Numbered from the stretch's first letter, positions 6,194 to 13,796 are shown. The stretch is DNA of 14,351 nucleotides from an uncultured bacterium (GCA_945871045.1 CAMBUC010000019.1:1-14351), one strand, 5' to 3'. The notes: generated by a model from the letters alone, not told the origin. Made by a program: numbers and translations.

Positions 6194-6287
6194 AAGAAAA
6201 TAATTGTTACTGTCCGGCTCCATTTCCTGCACGCTGTTGGAAAGGTGTGGACGGGTGGAAGATGTTTGTAAGAGGAATGCGTGTCAT

Positions 6288-6890
6288 ATGAGAATACCGG
6301 TGGTGGTAGACTGCCGTTCCCGCGGGATCCTTCCTTACCATTTCAGACTGCGCCGGTTTGGACTGGACCGGAGCGAAGGAAAAAAGTACAAAGGCTTCAT
6401 TTCAGAACGAAAACTGGAGCGGCTGAAGGAGTACTGCCGGGAAAAGCACTTAAAATTTTATATCGATAATTGTTATGGTACCCGGGGTTCCGGTTATCGT
6501 GCCCGCTTTTTGAAACATTATTCCCCGGTGTTCGGGTGGTTTTATTTTTGCGCTTATTGTGGGAAACCGGTATCAAAAAAACGGGTGGCTGTGGATCATC
6601 TGTATCCGGTGGCAAAGGTATCCAAAGATCCTGCACTTCAGAGAAAATTAAAACGCCGGGGGATTGATGATCTAAATAGTGAGAAAAATCTGGTGCCGTC
6701 CTGTGAGCGGTGTAACCAGAAAAAGGCGGCGAATATGGGATCATGGATCCGAAAGGGAAAGATCGGGCGCCATGCATGGGTGTGGATGCTGCGATGGATG
6801 GCGCGGATCGCGCTCCTTTTGGTGTTGGGATATGGCATTTGGTATCTGTATATCAATGGATGTTTTATAGAACTGGGAGGCATGAAATGA
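6288..6890 (+). CDS. HNH endonuclease-like protein with C-terminal membrane helix
   Basis: A 200-residue protein. The centre is an HNH nuclease module: CAYC (Cys88, Cys91), the catalytic VDH (Asp103-His104), the Asn in EKNLVP (Asn134) and CERCN (Cys139, Cys142, Asn143). The four cysteines form the usual structural zinc knuckles. The N-terminal ~80 residues are basic and include the repeated aromatic/charged stretch KFYIDNCYGTRGSGYRARF, with no recognised domain. After a basic linker (RKGKIGRH) a hydrophobic helix spans about 168-190, followed by ~10 residues, which would make the protein a membrane-anchored nuclease. The ATG at 6288 has AGAGGA upstream; the longer TTG start at 6204 would sit almost at the transcription start. 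The stop overlaps the hydF start by ATGA, and the hydF ribosome binding site is inside this gene. Substrate and link to hydrogenase are unknown. Confidence 0.8.
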   Translation: MRIPVVVDCRSRGILPYHFRLRRFGLDRSEGKKYKGFISERKLERLKEYCREKHLKFYIDNCYGTRGSGYRARFLKHYSPVFGWFYFCAYCGKPVSKKRVAVDHLYPVAKVSKDPALQRKLKRRGIDDLNSEKNLVPSCERCNQKKAANMGSWIRKGKIGRHAWVWMLRWMARIALLLVLGYGIWYLYINGCFIELGGMK

Positions 6891-8101
6891 GTTTGAATGA
6901 GGTTGTCAGTGCACAGCGTGTACATATCGGTTTTTTTGGATGCAGAAATGCGGGAAAATCCAGTCTGGTCAATGCGGTGACCGGGCAGGAATTGTCGGTT
7001 GTCAGTGACACGGCAGGAACAACGACAGATCCGGTGAAAAAGTCGATGGAATTACTTCCTATCGGGCCGGTGGTGATCGTGGATACGCCGGGGTTTGATG
7101 ATCTGGGGGAACTGGGTGAAAAGCGTGTGGCGCGTACCCGTGACGTACTTCGAACCATCGATGTAGCCGTACTTGTCATCAGTGTAGAAAGCGGCGTGCG
7201 GGATACAGACAGGGAACTGCTTGCTTTGATGGAGGAGCGAAAGATTCCCTATCTGATCGCGTGGAACAAATCGGATACAGAGGGCCCTGCCATGGAACTG
7301 GCAGGCGTTTTGGTAGAGCGGCAGTTTTGGGTGAGTGCAAAGACCGGCCAGGGCGTGAAAGAGTTAAAGGATGCCATCGGAGCCCTTGCAAAGGAGGAGA
7401 AAGAACCGATTCCTCTGGTGGCAGATCTAATCCGTCCGGGGGAATTGATCGTACTTGTCACGCCCATCGATTCGGCAGCGCCGAAGGGCCGGCTGATCCT
7501 TCCCCAGCAGCAGACGATCCGGGATATTCTGGATGCGGACGGACGGGCGCTGGTGGTAAAGGAATCGGAATTGAAACTGACGTTGGAAGAATTGAAAGAT
7601 CCGCCTGCCATGGTTATTACCGACTCACAGGCGTTTAAAAAAGTGGCAGCGGATGTGCCGGAAGGTGTGCCTCTGACTTCTTTTTCCATTTTAATGGCGC
7701 GTCATAAAGGATTTCTGGAACTGGCTGTGGAGGGAGTTGCAAAATTAGACAGCCTTCGGGATGGCGATCGGGTATTGATCTGCGAAGGTTGTACCCACCA
7801 CAGACAATGTGGGGATATCGGAACGGAAAAACTGCCGAAATGGCTTGCCTCCTATACCGGAAAAGCATTACAGTTGGAGTTTACATCCGGCAAAGGATTT
7901 CCGGCTAATGTATCGGAATATGCATTGGTGATCCACTGCGGCGGCTGCATGCTGACGGAGCGTGAGGTGCTGGCGCGGATGGAGCAGGCGGTGGAACAGC
8001 ACACGCCCGTGACGAATTACGGTACGGCGATCGCCCGGATGAACGGGATCCTGAAACGGTCGTTATCGATTTTTCCCGATTTGGAAAAGAAGGTAAGATA
8101 A
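6887..8101 (+). CDS. hydF: HydF, [FeFe]-hydrogenase maturation GTPase and scaffold
   Basis: A 404-residue protein on which the 2Fe subcluster is assembled and from which it is passed to apo-HydA in the cytoplasm. The N-terminal Ras-like GTPase domain shows the P-loop GCRNAGKSS (18-26), a threonine-rich switch I (TAGTTTDPV), DTPG (66-69) and NKSD (127-130). A central dimerisation domain follows. The C-terminal cluster domain has Cys302-x-His304 and, 45 residues later, His350-Cys351-x-x-Cys354, the canonical CxHx(44-53)HCxxC HydF signature. The ATG at 6887 overlaps the stop of the HNH gene and has GGGAGG at 6875-6880. A longer reading from 6743 would overlap the HNH gene by ~150 bases and is rejected. 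hydE and hydG lie 3-4 kb downstream in the same direction, separated by hypF. Confidence 0.97.
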   Translation: MSLNEVVSAQRVHIGFFGCRNAGKSSLVNAVTGQELSVVSDTAGTTTDPVKKSMELLPIGPVVIVDTPGFDDLGELGEKRVARTRDVLRTIDVAVLVISVESGVRDTDRELLALMEERKIPYLIAWNKSDTEGPAMELAGVLVERQFWVSAKTGQGVKELKDAIGALAKEEKEPIPLVADLIRPGELIVLVTPIDSAAPKGRLILPQQQTIRDILDADGRALVVKESELKLTLEELKDPPAMVITDSQAFKKVAADVPEGVPLTSFSILMARHKGFLELAVEGVAKLDSLRDGDRVLICEGCTHHRQCGDIGTEKLPKWLASYTGKALQLEFTSGKGFPANVSEYALVIHCGGCMLTEREVLARMEQAVEQHTPVTNYGTAIARMNGILKRSLSIFPDLEKKVR

Positions 8102-8134
8102 CACTTGGAATTTTCAAAACAAGTGTGTTATACT
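8101..8134 (+). promoter_or_regulatory. hypF promoter with overlapping inverted repeat
   Basis: TTGGAA (8105-8110), an 18-bp spacer and TATACT (8129-8134), with TG at 8126-8127 forming an extended -10. Perfect 7-bp arms ACACTTG (8101-8107) and CAAGTGT (8120-8126) cover the -35 and the upstream edge of the -10. They could be an operator, or the stem of a hairpin at the end of hydF, although no T-tract follows. Confidence 0.65.
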
Positions 8135-8197
8135 AACCAAAGAACATTCTGACAACAAAGCATGGCAGCAGTCATCCTGCGTGGGAAGTGAGCGAAT

Positions 8198-10549
8198 ATG
8201 AAACAATTAAAAATACGAGTCTATGGCATCGTGCAGGGCGTTGGTTTTCGACCCTTTGTCAGCCGTCTGGCAGCGGCGGGCGGGCTGTTGGGAAGCGTCT
8301 GCAATAAGGGATCTTATGTGGAGATCCTTGTACAGGGAGAAGCGCCTGCACTGATGCGTTTTCAAAAAGATCTGAACCTTCAGGCACCGGAGCGGTCTGT
8401 CATATTGAAAATGGATGTGACAGAGCAAGAACCGGAGTCTTTTTGTGGTTTTCAGATCATCGATAGTATCAAACGTTCCGGTGACATTTTCGTGTCCCCG
8501 GATATCGCAATCTGTCCCGCTTGTAAAACTGAATTATTTGACAAAAACAACAGGCGCTTTTTGCATCCTTTTATCAACTGTACGGCTTGTGGTCCGAGGC
8601 TTACCATATTAAAGCAGATGCCCTATGACCGGGTGCGGACTACCATGTCTCAGTTTCAGATGTGTCCCGATTGTGCGGCGGAATATGAAAGGCTGGGCGA
8701 CAGGCGTTATGATGCACAGCCGGTCTGCTGCCCGGACTGCGGCCCGCAGGTGTATCTGATGGACGAGCCTTCGGTACGGGGACTGGATGCGATCCGAAGG
8801 ACAAGAACTGTGATCCGGTCCGGGGGGATCGTGGCTGTCAAAGGGATCGGGGGATTTCACTTGTGCTGTGATGCGCAAAATGAAGCGGCGGTGAGCCTCC
8901 TTCGAACGAGAAAGAACCGGCCGGCAAAACCCTTTGCTGTGATGACGAAAGATCTTGAGGCGGCAAAAAGCATTTGTGAGATCGGCGATGAGCAGGCGCT
9001 TCTTTTGGACAGTCCCCAAAAGCCCATCGTGATCTGCCCAAGGAAAGACAGGCAGAACGTGAATCGTGGAGATGGCTCTTTGGTGTATGATTCGGAATCA
9101 AACGGTGGTATTGCAAAGGCGGTTGCCCCCGATAACCCGACCCTTGGGGTGATGCTTCCCTATGCACCCCTTCAGTTATTACTGTTTTGCGATCCGTTGG
9201 ATGATTCCGGGGAAGGCTTTCCGGATGTGCTTGTTATGACCAGCGGAAACAGAGGTGGCGCACCGATCTGTCGAAATGATGAGGAAGTGAAAGACCAGTT
9301 GGCGGACCTGTGTGATCTGATCCTATCCAATGACAGGGAGATCCTGATCCGGGCAGATGATTCTGTTTTCGAGGCATCGGAAGGAGAACCTTTTGCGATT
9401 CGGCGTTCACGGGGGTATGCACCGCTTCCGGTGGCGGTTTCCGGCGCTTATGAGGGACAAGTGCTGGCAGTGGGAGGAGAATTAAAAAATACATTTTGTA
9501 TCGGAAAAGATAACTTCTTTTATCCCTCGCCCTATGTGGGAGATCTGTCAGATCTTCGATCCGAACAGGCGTTATCCGAAACCGTCACACGGATGTTGGA
9601 ACTGTTTGAGTCGAAGCCTCAGGCGGTGGCCTGTGATCTGCATCCCGATTACCGGACGGCGGCCTTTGCAAGAAGTCTGGGACTGCCGGTGTTTGAAGTG
9701 CAGCACCATTATGCACATATTTTATCCTGCATGGCAGAAAATGATGCGCTGACGGAACAAGTCATCGGTGTGTCCTTTGACGGAACCGGTTATGGAATCG
9801 ATCAAACGGTGTGGGGCGGAGAATTTTTGGTCGCTGACGTAAAGGATTTCACACGGGCCGGCAGTTTGGCACCCTTTACGCAGATGGGAGGAGATGCCTC
9901 CGCCAAAGAAGGATGGCGGATCGCTGTATCCATGCTTCTGGACCGGTATGGGAAAGATGAAACAAAAGTGTTGGCAGAACAACTGGGATTGTGTGAGGCG
10001 GAAGCGGTAGAACTGCTTGCGGCAGGAAAGGCGGCAGGACTGGGGTGTGTAACCTCTACCAGTGCAGGTCGTTTATTTGATGCCGTCAGTGCGATCCTGG
10101 GAATCCGAAACCGCTCAACCTTTGAAGGAGAAGCCGCCATGGCCCTACAGTATGCGGGGACGTTCCTTCTGCCACGAGAAGCGCCCATCGCCACAAGGAG
10201 CGCCCTTTGCCATGAGGAGAATTCATTCCTGGTCCTTGATTATTGGCCGCTTCTGGACCGGTTGATCCGGGGACGATTGCAGGGTGAATCCGTAGAAACC
10301 CTTGCCTATCTGTTCCATCAATCGCTGGCAGACGGCATAACAGCCGTCTGTGAAAGGATTCGCGTGCATACAGAACGTAACACCGTTGCGTTATCCGGCG
10401 GCTGTTTCTGTAATCGACTGCTCCTGTCCCTTGCGAAAGAGGCACTGGAGACCGCAGGATTTCATGTGCTCACACATCACCAGATTCCGTCCAATGATGG
10501 CGGGATCGCGCTGGGACAGGCGGTTTATGCGATGCATCAACTTTTATGA
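8198..10549 (+). CDS. hypF: HypF, carbamoyltransferase of [NiFe]-hydrogenase maturation
   Basis: A 783-residue multidomain enzyme that uses carbamoyl phosphate and ATP to transfer a carbamoyl group to the C-terminal Cys of HypE, the source of the CN ligands of [NiFe]-hydrogenase. Domains in order: acylphosphatase-like (about 1-90, with GVGFRPF at 14-20); two zinc fingers with exact family spacing, Cys106/109, Cys128/131, Cys156/159, Cys178/181 (CX2CX18CX2C twice, 24 residues apart); a YrdC-like domain (~200-390, VKGIGGFHLCCDA, RKNRPAKPFAVM); and a Kae1-like domain with metal-binding HHYAH (503-507), FDGTGYG and LSGGCFCNR near the end. All motifs look intact. It has its own promoter and sits between hydF and the TM1266-hydE-hydG group, an unusual place for a [NiFe] factor. 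No HypC, D or E gene is in the window. Confidence 0.96.
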   Translation: MKQLKIRVYGIVQGVGFRPFVSRLAAAGGLLGSVCNKGSYVEILVQGEAPALMRFQKDLNLQAPERSVILKMDVTEQEPESFCGFQIIDSIKRSGDIFVSPDIAICPACKTELFDKNNRRFLHPFINCTACGPRLTILKQMPYDRVRTTMSQFQMCPDCAAEYERLGDRRYDAQPVCCPDCGPQVYLMDEPSVRGLDAIRRTRTVIRSGGIVAVKGIGGFHLCCDAQNEAAVSLLRTRKNRPAKPFAVMTKDLEAAKSICEIGDEQALLLDSPQKPIVICPRKDRQNVNRGDGSLVYDSESNGGIAKAVAPDNPTLGVMLPYAPLQLLLFCDPLDDSGEGFPDVLVMTSGNRGGAPICRNDEEVKDQLADLCDLILSNDREILIRADDSVFEASEGEPFAIRRSRGYAPLPVAVSGAYEGQVLAVGGELKNTFCIGKDNFFYPSPYVGDLSDLRSEQALSETVTRMLELFESKPQAVACDLHPDYRTAAFARSLGLPVFEVQHHYAHILSCMAENDALTEQVIGVSFDGTGYGIDQTVWGGEFLVADVKDFTRAGSLAPFTQMGGDASAKEGWRIAVSMLLDRYGKDETKVLAEQLGLCEAEAVELLAAGKAAGLGCVTSTSAGRLFDAVSAILGIRNRSTFEGEAAMALQYAGTFLLPREAPIATRSALCHEENSFLVLDYWPLLDRLIRGRLQGESVETLAYLFHQSLADGITAVCERIRVHTERNTVALSGGCFCNRLLLSLAKEALETAGFHVLTHHQIPSNDGGIALGQAVYAMHQLL

Positions 10550-10559
10550 ATTGGGTGAC

Positions 10560-10619
10560 GGTGCTATCAGACATTTGCTTTTCGAGGGTCTTCCATTGGA
10601 AATATGTCTGATGCGCACC
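10560..10619. repeat. Long imperfect hairpin after hypF
   Basis: GGTGC (10560-10564) pairs with GCACC (10615-10619), and ATCAGACAT (10566-10574) pairs perfectly with ATGTCTGAT (10604-10612), giving 14 bp around a 29-base loop. It starts 11 bases after the hypF stop and is followed by TGTTTTA, a poor T-tract. It may act as a weak terminator or mRNA 3' end for hypF, or be part of the larger structure described in the next entry. Confidence 0.7.
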
Positions 10620-10714
10620 TGTTTTACAAAGGCTTCAAACGTATATAGTTTCACCATATTTATTATACAGGAGTGGGCTGCCGACGAGAATTTCCAATAT
10701 AAAACCCTTGAAGA
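10579..10714. repeat. 25-bp imperfect inverted repeat in the hypF-TM1266 gap
   Basis: Arms 10579-10603 and 10690-10714 match as reverse complements at 20 of 25 positions (22 of 25 as RNA with G-U pairs); ATTGGAAAT and AGGGT within the arms are perfect. The first arm lies in the loop of the hairpin at 10560-10619, and the second fold encloses that hairpin's 3' strand, so the two structures exclude each other. The enclosed 86 bases contain further small pairings (CCTGT/ACAGG, AAAC/GTTT). No protein-coding gene is supported in 10550-10885. The layout fits either a structured leader for the downstream genes or a small MITE-like interspersed element. Confidence 0.65.
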
Positions 10715-10726
10715 ACGCCGGTGCTT

Positions 10727-10763
10727 GAAATTTGCGAGTGAATACATTCACGAAGGAAATTTC
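10727..10763. repeat. Second nested hairpin in the hypF-TM1266 gap
   Basis: GAAATTT (10727-10733) pairs with AAATTTC (10757-10763), and inside it GTGAAT (10738-10743) pairs with ATTCAC (10746-10751; the two-base gap means the top pairs must open in RNA). A smaller CGTTC/GAACG pairing follows around 10777-10792. The remaining stretch to 10885 shows only the ribosome binding site AGGAAGG at 10869-10875; no clear promoter was found. Confidence 0.6.
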
Positions 10764-10885
10764 TTAGCATCCGCTGCGTTCTGAACGGAACGGGAGTGTG
10801 TTTTATATGGAAATCGCGGTGGCAGCCGGGGCGTAAACATGGTGAGAGGAACCTTTGTAATTAGATATAGGAAGGCGAGTAAAAT

Positions 10886-11191
10886 ATGAGAATACAACAA
10901 GTTTCCACAGAACAGGACGAGATGCGTGAGGTAGCGACCCGCGTAGCCCTTGTGGGCATCGTGGTGGAAAATCCGGATGCCGTACCAAAAATGAATGAGA
11001 TCCTGCATGAATACGCCCGCTATGTGATCGGGCGCATGGGAATCCCCTACGAAAAACGGGGCGTATCGATCATCAGCGTAGCAGTGGATGCACCGGCAGA
11101 CGTGGTCAGTGCCTTGTCCGGGCGGATCGGCCGCCTGAGCGGGATCTCCACGAAGACGATATATTCAAAACTAGCGGAGAAAGAGACATGA
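10886..11191 (+). CDS. TM1266-like small protein of the [FeFe]-hydrogenase system
   Basis: A 101-residue protein resembling the TM1266 family, named iron-only hydrogenase system regulator in family databases. It resembles an ACT/NikR C-terminal type ferredoxin-like fold: a first strand RVALVGIVVEN, helix PDAVPKMNEILHEYARYVIGR, strand GVSIISVAVDA, and a second helix PADVVSALSGRIGRLSG. No DNA-binding segment is obvious, so the regulator name should be treated as provisional; a role in cluster assembly or metabolite sensing is equally possible. AGGAAGG at 10869-10875 supports the ATG. The stop overlaps the hydE start by ATGA, a tight coupling common for this pair. Length is slightly longer than the ~80-residue core. 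Confidence 0.88.
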   Translation: MRIQQVSTEQDEMREVATRVALVGIVVENPDAVPKMNEILHEYARYVIGRMGIPYEKRGVSIISVAVDAPADVVSALSGRIGRLSGISTKTIYSKLAEKET

Positions 11192-12231
11192 CAAGACAAA
11201 AACAACGGATTGACGAACTGAGGCGATCCAACACACTGCCGGGCGAAGAATTATTGGCGTTACTTGCAGAAGCGACACCGGAAAGCGATGAATATCTCTT
11301 TGCACAGGCAAGAACGGTGCGGGAAGCAGTATACGGCAAGGCAGTTTATATGCGCGGTCTGATCGAATTTACAAATTATTGCAAAAACGACTGTTTTTAT
11401 TGCGGGATCCGGCGCAGCGCCAAGAGCACCCAGCGTTATCGGTTGACGGAAGAACAGATCTTAGATTGTTGCGATACAGGTCATGCGTTGGGCTTTCGGA
11501 CATTCGTTCTTCAAGGCGGCGAGGACGGATTTTATACCGATGAAAGGATTGTTTCCATCGTGTCCGGAATCAAAGAAAGATATCCCGACTGCGCGGTGAC
11601 GCTATCCATCGGAGAACGGGAACGGGAAAGTTACGAGGCATTTTACAAAGCAGGAGCCGACCGTTATCTGCTGCGGCATGAGACGGCAGATGAGGAGCAT
11701 TACCGGCAGCTGCATCCATCGGAATTGTCACTGACCCATCGGAAACAGTGTCTTGCAGATTTAAAGGACATCGGTTTTCAGGTGGGATGTGGTTTTATGG
11801 TGGGTTCTCCGGGACAAAAACCGGAGCATCTGGTAAAAGATCTGCAGTTTATCAGTGAATTGCAGCCACATATGGTAGGTATCGGACCCTTTGTGCCCCA
11901 TCACGATACGCCCTTTGCAAAAGAAACGCAGGGCGGTCTGGAACTTACCCTTCGCCTGCTTGCGATCATCAGACTGATGCATCCACATGTGCTTTTGCCG
12001 GCGACGACGGCCCTTGGGACCATCGATCCCCGCGGCAGGGAAAAGGGAATCCTGGCAGGCGCCAACGTGGTGATGCCGAACCTGTCACCGCGGGACGTCC
12101 GAAAAAAATATATGCTTTATGACAATAAGATCTGCACCGGAGACGAGGCGGCAGAATGTGTCAGATGTTTAGAAAAACGGATCGCTTCCACAGGCTATGA
12201 ATTAGTCTGTGACCGGGGCGATTACCGATAG
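11188..12231 (+). CDS. hydE: HydE, radical SAM enzyme of [FeFe]-hydrogenase maturation
   Basis: A 347-residue radical SAM enzyme that acts on the HydG-made Fe(CO)2(CN)cysteine synthon on the way to the 2Fe subcluster. The SAM cluster motif is CKNDCFYC with Cys65, Cys69 and Cys72 (CX3CX2C). Family segments follow: LQGGEDGFYTDE, LSIGERERESYEAFYKAGADRY-type strand, RHETADEEHY, and GFMVGSPGQKPEHLVKDL. At the C-terminus Cys316, Cys324 and Cys327 form CX7CX2C, the optional second cluster site seen in Thermotoga maritima HydE and lost in some homologues. The full TIM barrel is present and length is normal. The ATG overlaps the stop of the TM1266-like gene. Biotin synthase and PylB are related, but the motifs and neighbours fix this as HydE. 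Confidence 0.97.
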   Translation: MTRQKQRIDELRRSNTLPGEELLALLAEATPESDEYLFAQARTVREAVYGKAVYMRGLIEFTNYCKNDCFYCGIRRSAKSTQRYRLTEEQILDCCDTGHALGFRTFVLQGGEDGFYTDERIVSIVSGIKERYPDCAVTLSIGERERESYEAFYKAGADRYLLRHETADEEHYRQLHPSELSLTHRKQCLADLKDIGFQVGCGFMVGSPGQKPEHLVKDLQFISELQPHMVGIGPFVPHHDTPFAKETQGGLELTLRLLAIIRLMHPHVLLPATTALGTIDPRGREKGILAGANVVMPNLSPRDVRKKYMLYDNKICTGDEAAECVRCLEKRIASTGYELVCDRGDYR

Positions 12232-12236
12232 AGAGG

Positions 12237-12261
12237 TTTCCGCGGCTGTTGTCGGCGGAAA
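12237..12261 (+). other. Hairpin between hydE and hydG
   Basis: TTTCCGC (12237-12243) and GCGGAAA (12255-12261) form a perfect 7-bp stem with an 11-base loop, five bases after the hydE stop. It has no T-tract and is therefore not a classical terminator; it may protect the hydE 3' end or set the hydE to hydG ratio. Confidence 0.5.
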
Positions 12262-12291
12262 AATGAACCATACGAATCAGGAGGAAAAAAT

Positions 12292-13710
12292 ATGTACAAT
12301 CCGAAATCATGTAAAGCAGAGGAATTTATCGATGACGGCGAGATCTTAGAAACACTGGAATACGCCGAGAAAAACAAAAGAAACGCAGAATTGATCGATC
12401 AGATCTTAGAGAAGGCAAGACAGCGCAAGGGTCTTTCGCATCGCGAGGCAGCAGTTTTGTTGGACTGTGAACTGGAAGACAGAAATGAGCAGATCTACGC
12501 CCTTGCAAAACAGATCAAACAGGATTTTTACGGAAACCGTATCGTCATGTTTGCACCGCTGTATCTGTCCAACTATTGTATCAACAGCTGCGTGTATTGC
12601 CCCTATCATATTAAAAACAAGCATATTGCCAGAAAGAAACTGACGCAGGAAGAGATCCGAAAAGAAGTAATCGCACTACAGGATATGGGTCACAAGCGTC
12701 TGGCGCTGGAAACCGGTGAAGATCCGGTCAACAATCCCATTGAGTATGTGCTGGAGAGCATCGAGACCATTTACGGTATCAAGCATAAGAACGGTGCGAT
12801 CCGCCGTGTGAACGTAAATATCGCAGCAACAACCGTTGAGAATTATACACGTCTGAAAAACGCAGGGATCGGAACTTATATCCTGTTTCAGGAAACCTAT
12901 CATAAGAAGAGTTACGAAACCCTGCATCCGGCAGGACCGAAACATGATTATGCATATCACACAGAAGCAATGGACCGCGCCATGGAAGGCGGGATTGACG
13001 ATGTGGGACTTGGGGTGCTTTTTGGCCTTGAAATGTATCGTTATGAATTTGCCGGGCTTCTCATGCATGCAGAGCATCTGGAGGCAGTTCATGGCGTTGG
13101 CCCCCACACGATCAGCGTGCCCCGTATCCGCCATGCAGACGATATTGATCCGGAGGCCTTTGACAACAGTATTGATGACGATATTTTTGCAAAGATCGTG
13201 GCATGCATCCGTATCGCCGTACCTTATACCGGTATGATCGTTTCCACAAGAGAGAGCAAAAAGACGAGAGAGCGTGTCCTGCAGCTGGGTGTGTCACAGA
13301 TCAGTGGCGGTTCCCGTACAAGCGTGGGCGGATATGTGGAGGACGAACCGGAAGAAGAAAACTCTGCACAGTTTGACGTGGTTGACAATCGTCCGCTGGA
13401 TGAGGTGGTAAAGTGGCTGATGGAGCAGGAGTATATCCCCAGTTTCTGTACCGCATGCTATCGGGAAGGAAGAACCGGAGACCGTTTTATGTCCCTTTGC
13501 AAGAGCGGGCAGATCCAGAACTGCTGTCATCCCAATGCCCTCATGACGCTCAAAGAATATTTGTGCGACTACGCAAAACCCGACACCCGGGCCATCGGTG
13601 ATGCGCTGATCCGGAAGGAACTTGCCAACATCCCGAATGAAAAGGTGCGTGGTATCGTTGTAGAAAATCTGGCAAAGATCGCTCAGGGCAGCAGAGACTT
13701 CCGCTTCTAG
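12292..13710 (+). CDS. hydG: HydG, tyrosine lyase of [FeFe]-hydrogenase maturation
   Basis: A 472-residue radical SAM enzyme that cleaves tyrosine to p-cresol, CO and cyanide and builds the Fe(CO)2(CN)cysteine synthon in the cytoplasm. The SAM cluster motif is CINSCVYC with Cys96, Cys100 and Cys103. The C-terminal auxiliary cluster ligands are Cys386, Cys389 and Cys412 (CX2CX22C), the HydG signature that separates it from ThiH. Other family segments are HKRLALETGEDPVNNP, VNVNIAATTVENY, FQETYHKKSYETLHP and ISGGSRTSVGGY. Length is typical. A strong AGGAGG (12279-12284) precedes the ATG at 12292. It is the last gene of the TM1266-hydE-hydG unit; 60 bases with a small hairpin separate it from hydE, and no clear T-rich terminator follows its stop. 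Confidence 0.98.
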   Translation: MYNPKSCKAEEFIDDGEILETLEYAEKNKRNAELIDQILEKARQRKGLSHREAAVLLDCELEDRNEQIYALAKQIKQDFYGNRIVMFAPLYLSNYCINSCVYCPYHIKNKHIARKKLTQEEIRKEVIALQDMGHKRLALETGEDPVNNPIEYVLESIETIYGIKHKNGAIRRVNVNIAATTVENYTRLKNAGIGTYILFQETYHKKSYETLHPAGPKHDYAYHTEAMDRAMEGGIDDVGLGVLFGLEMYRYEFAGLLMHAEHLEAVHGVGPHTISVPRIRHADDIDPEAFDNSIDDDIFAKIVACIRIAVPYTGMIVSTRESKKTRERVLQLGVSQISGGSRTSVGGYVEDEPEEENSAQFDVVDNRPLDEVVKWLMEQEYIPSFCTACYREGRTGDRFMSLCKSGQIQNCCHPNALMTLKEYLCDYAKPDTRAIGDALIRKELANIPNEKVRGIVVENLAKIAQGSRDFRF

Positions 13711-13718
13711 CAGGTTCC

Positions 13719-13796
13719 GTCAAACTGACGAAGAGGGAACGAAATATTGTCAAACTGACGAAGACATAACGAAATTTCGTCAATCCGACGGAAAAG
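13719..13796. repeat. Three tandem ~30-bp repeats upstream of msmK
   Basis: Repeat units start at 13719, 13749 and 13779, exactly 30 bp apart. Units 1 and 2 share GTCAAACTGACGAAGA, then AACGAAAT, and match at about 25 of 30 positions. Unit 3 is partial and diverged (GTCAATCCGACGGAA). Each contains a small dyad, CGTCA-AAC-TGACG in the best copy. The block lies between the hydG stop and the msmK start, on average 75-135 bp upstream of the predicted msmK transcription start. The regular spacing, close to three helical turns, suggests tandem operator or activator sites. There are no spacers, so this is not a CRISPR array. Confidence 0.75.

Noticed and set aside
10699..10716. TPP riboswitch hint (ACCCTTGAA)
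   Set aside because: Only this short string resembles the THI element; the other conserved core blocks (CTGAGA and the GG-rich helix) are missing around it.
10350..10784. 144-codon open frame running from hypF into the following gap
   Set aside because: It overlaps the intact 3' end of hypF in another frame for 200 bases, has no ribosome binding site of its own, and its non-overlapping part is explained by the inverted-repeat structures.
12237..12261. Intrinsic terminator between hydE and hydG
   Set aside because: The stem is clear but the following sequence is AATGAACC with no T-run, so it is listed only as a hairpin.
13719..13796. CRISPR array
   Set aside because: The repeats are directly contiguous with a 30-bp period and no unique spacers, and no cas gene is nearby.
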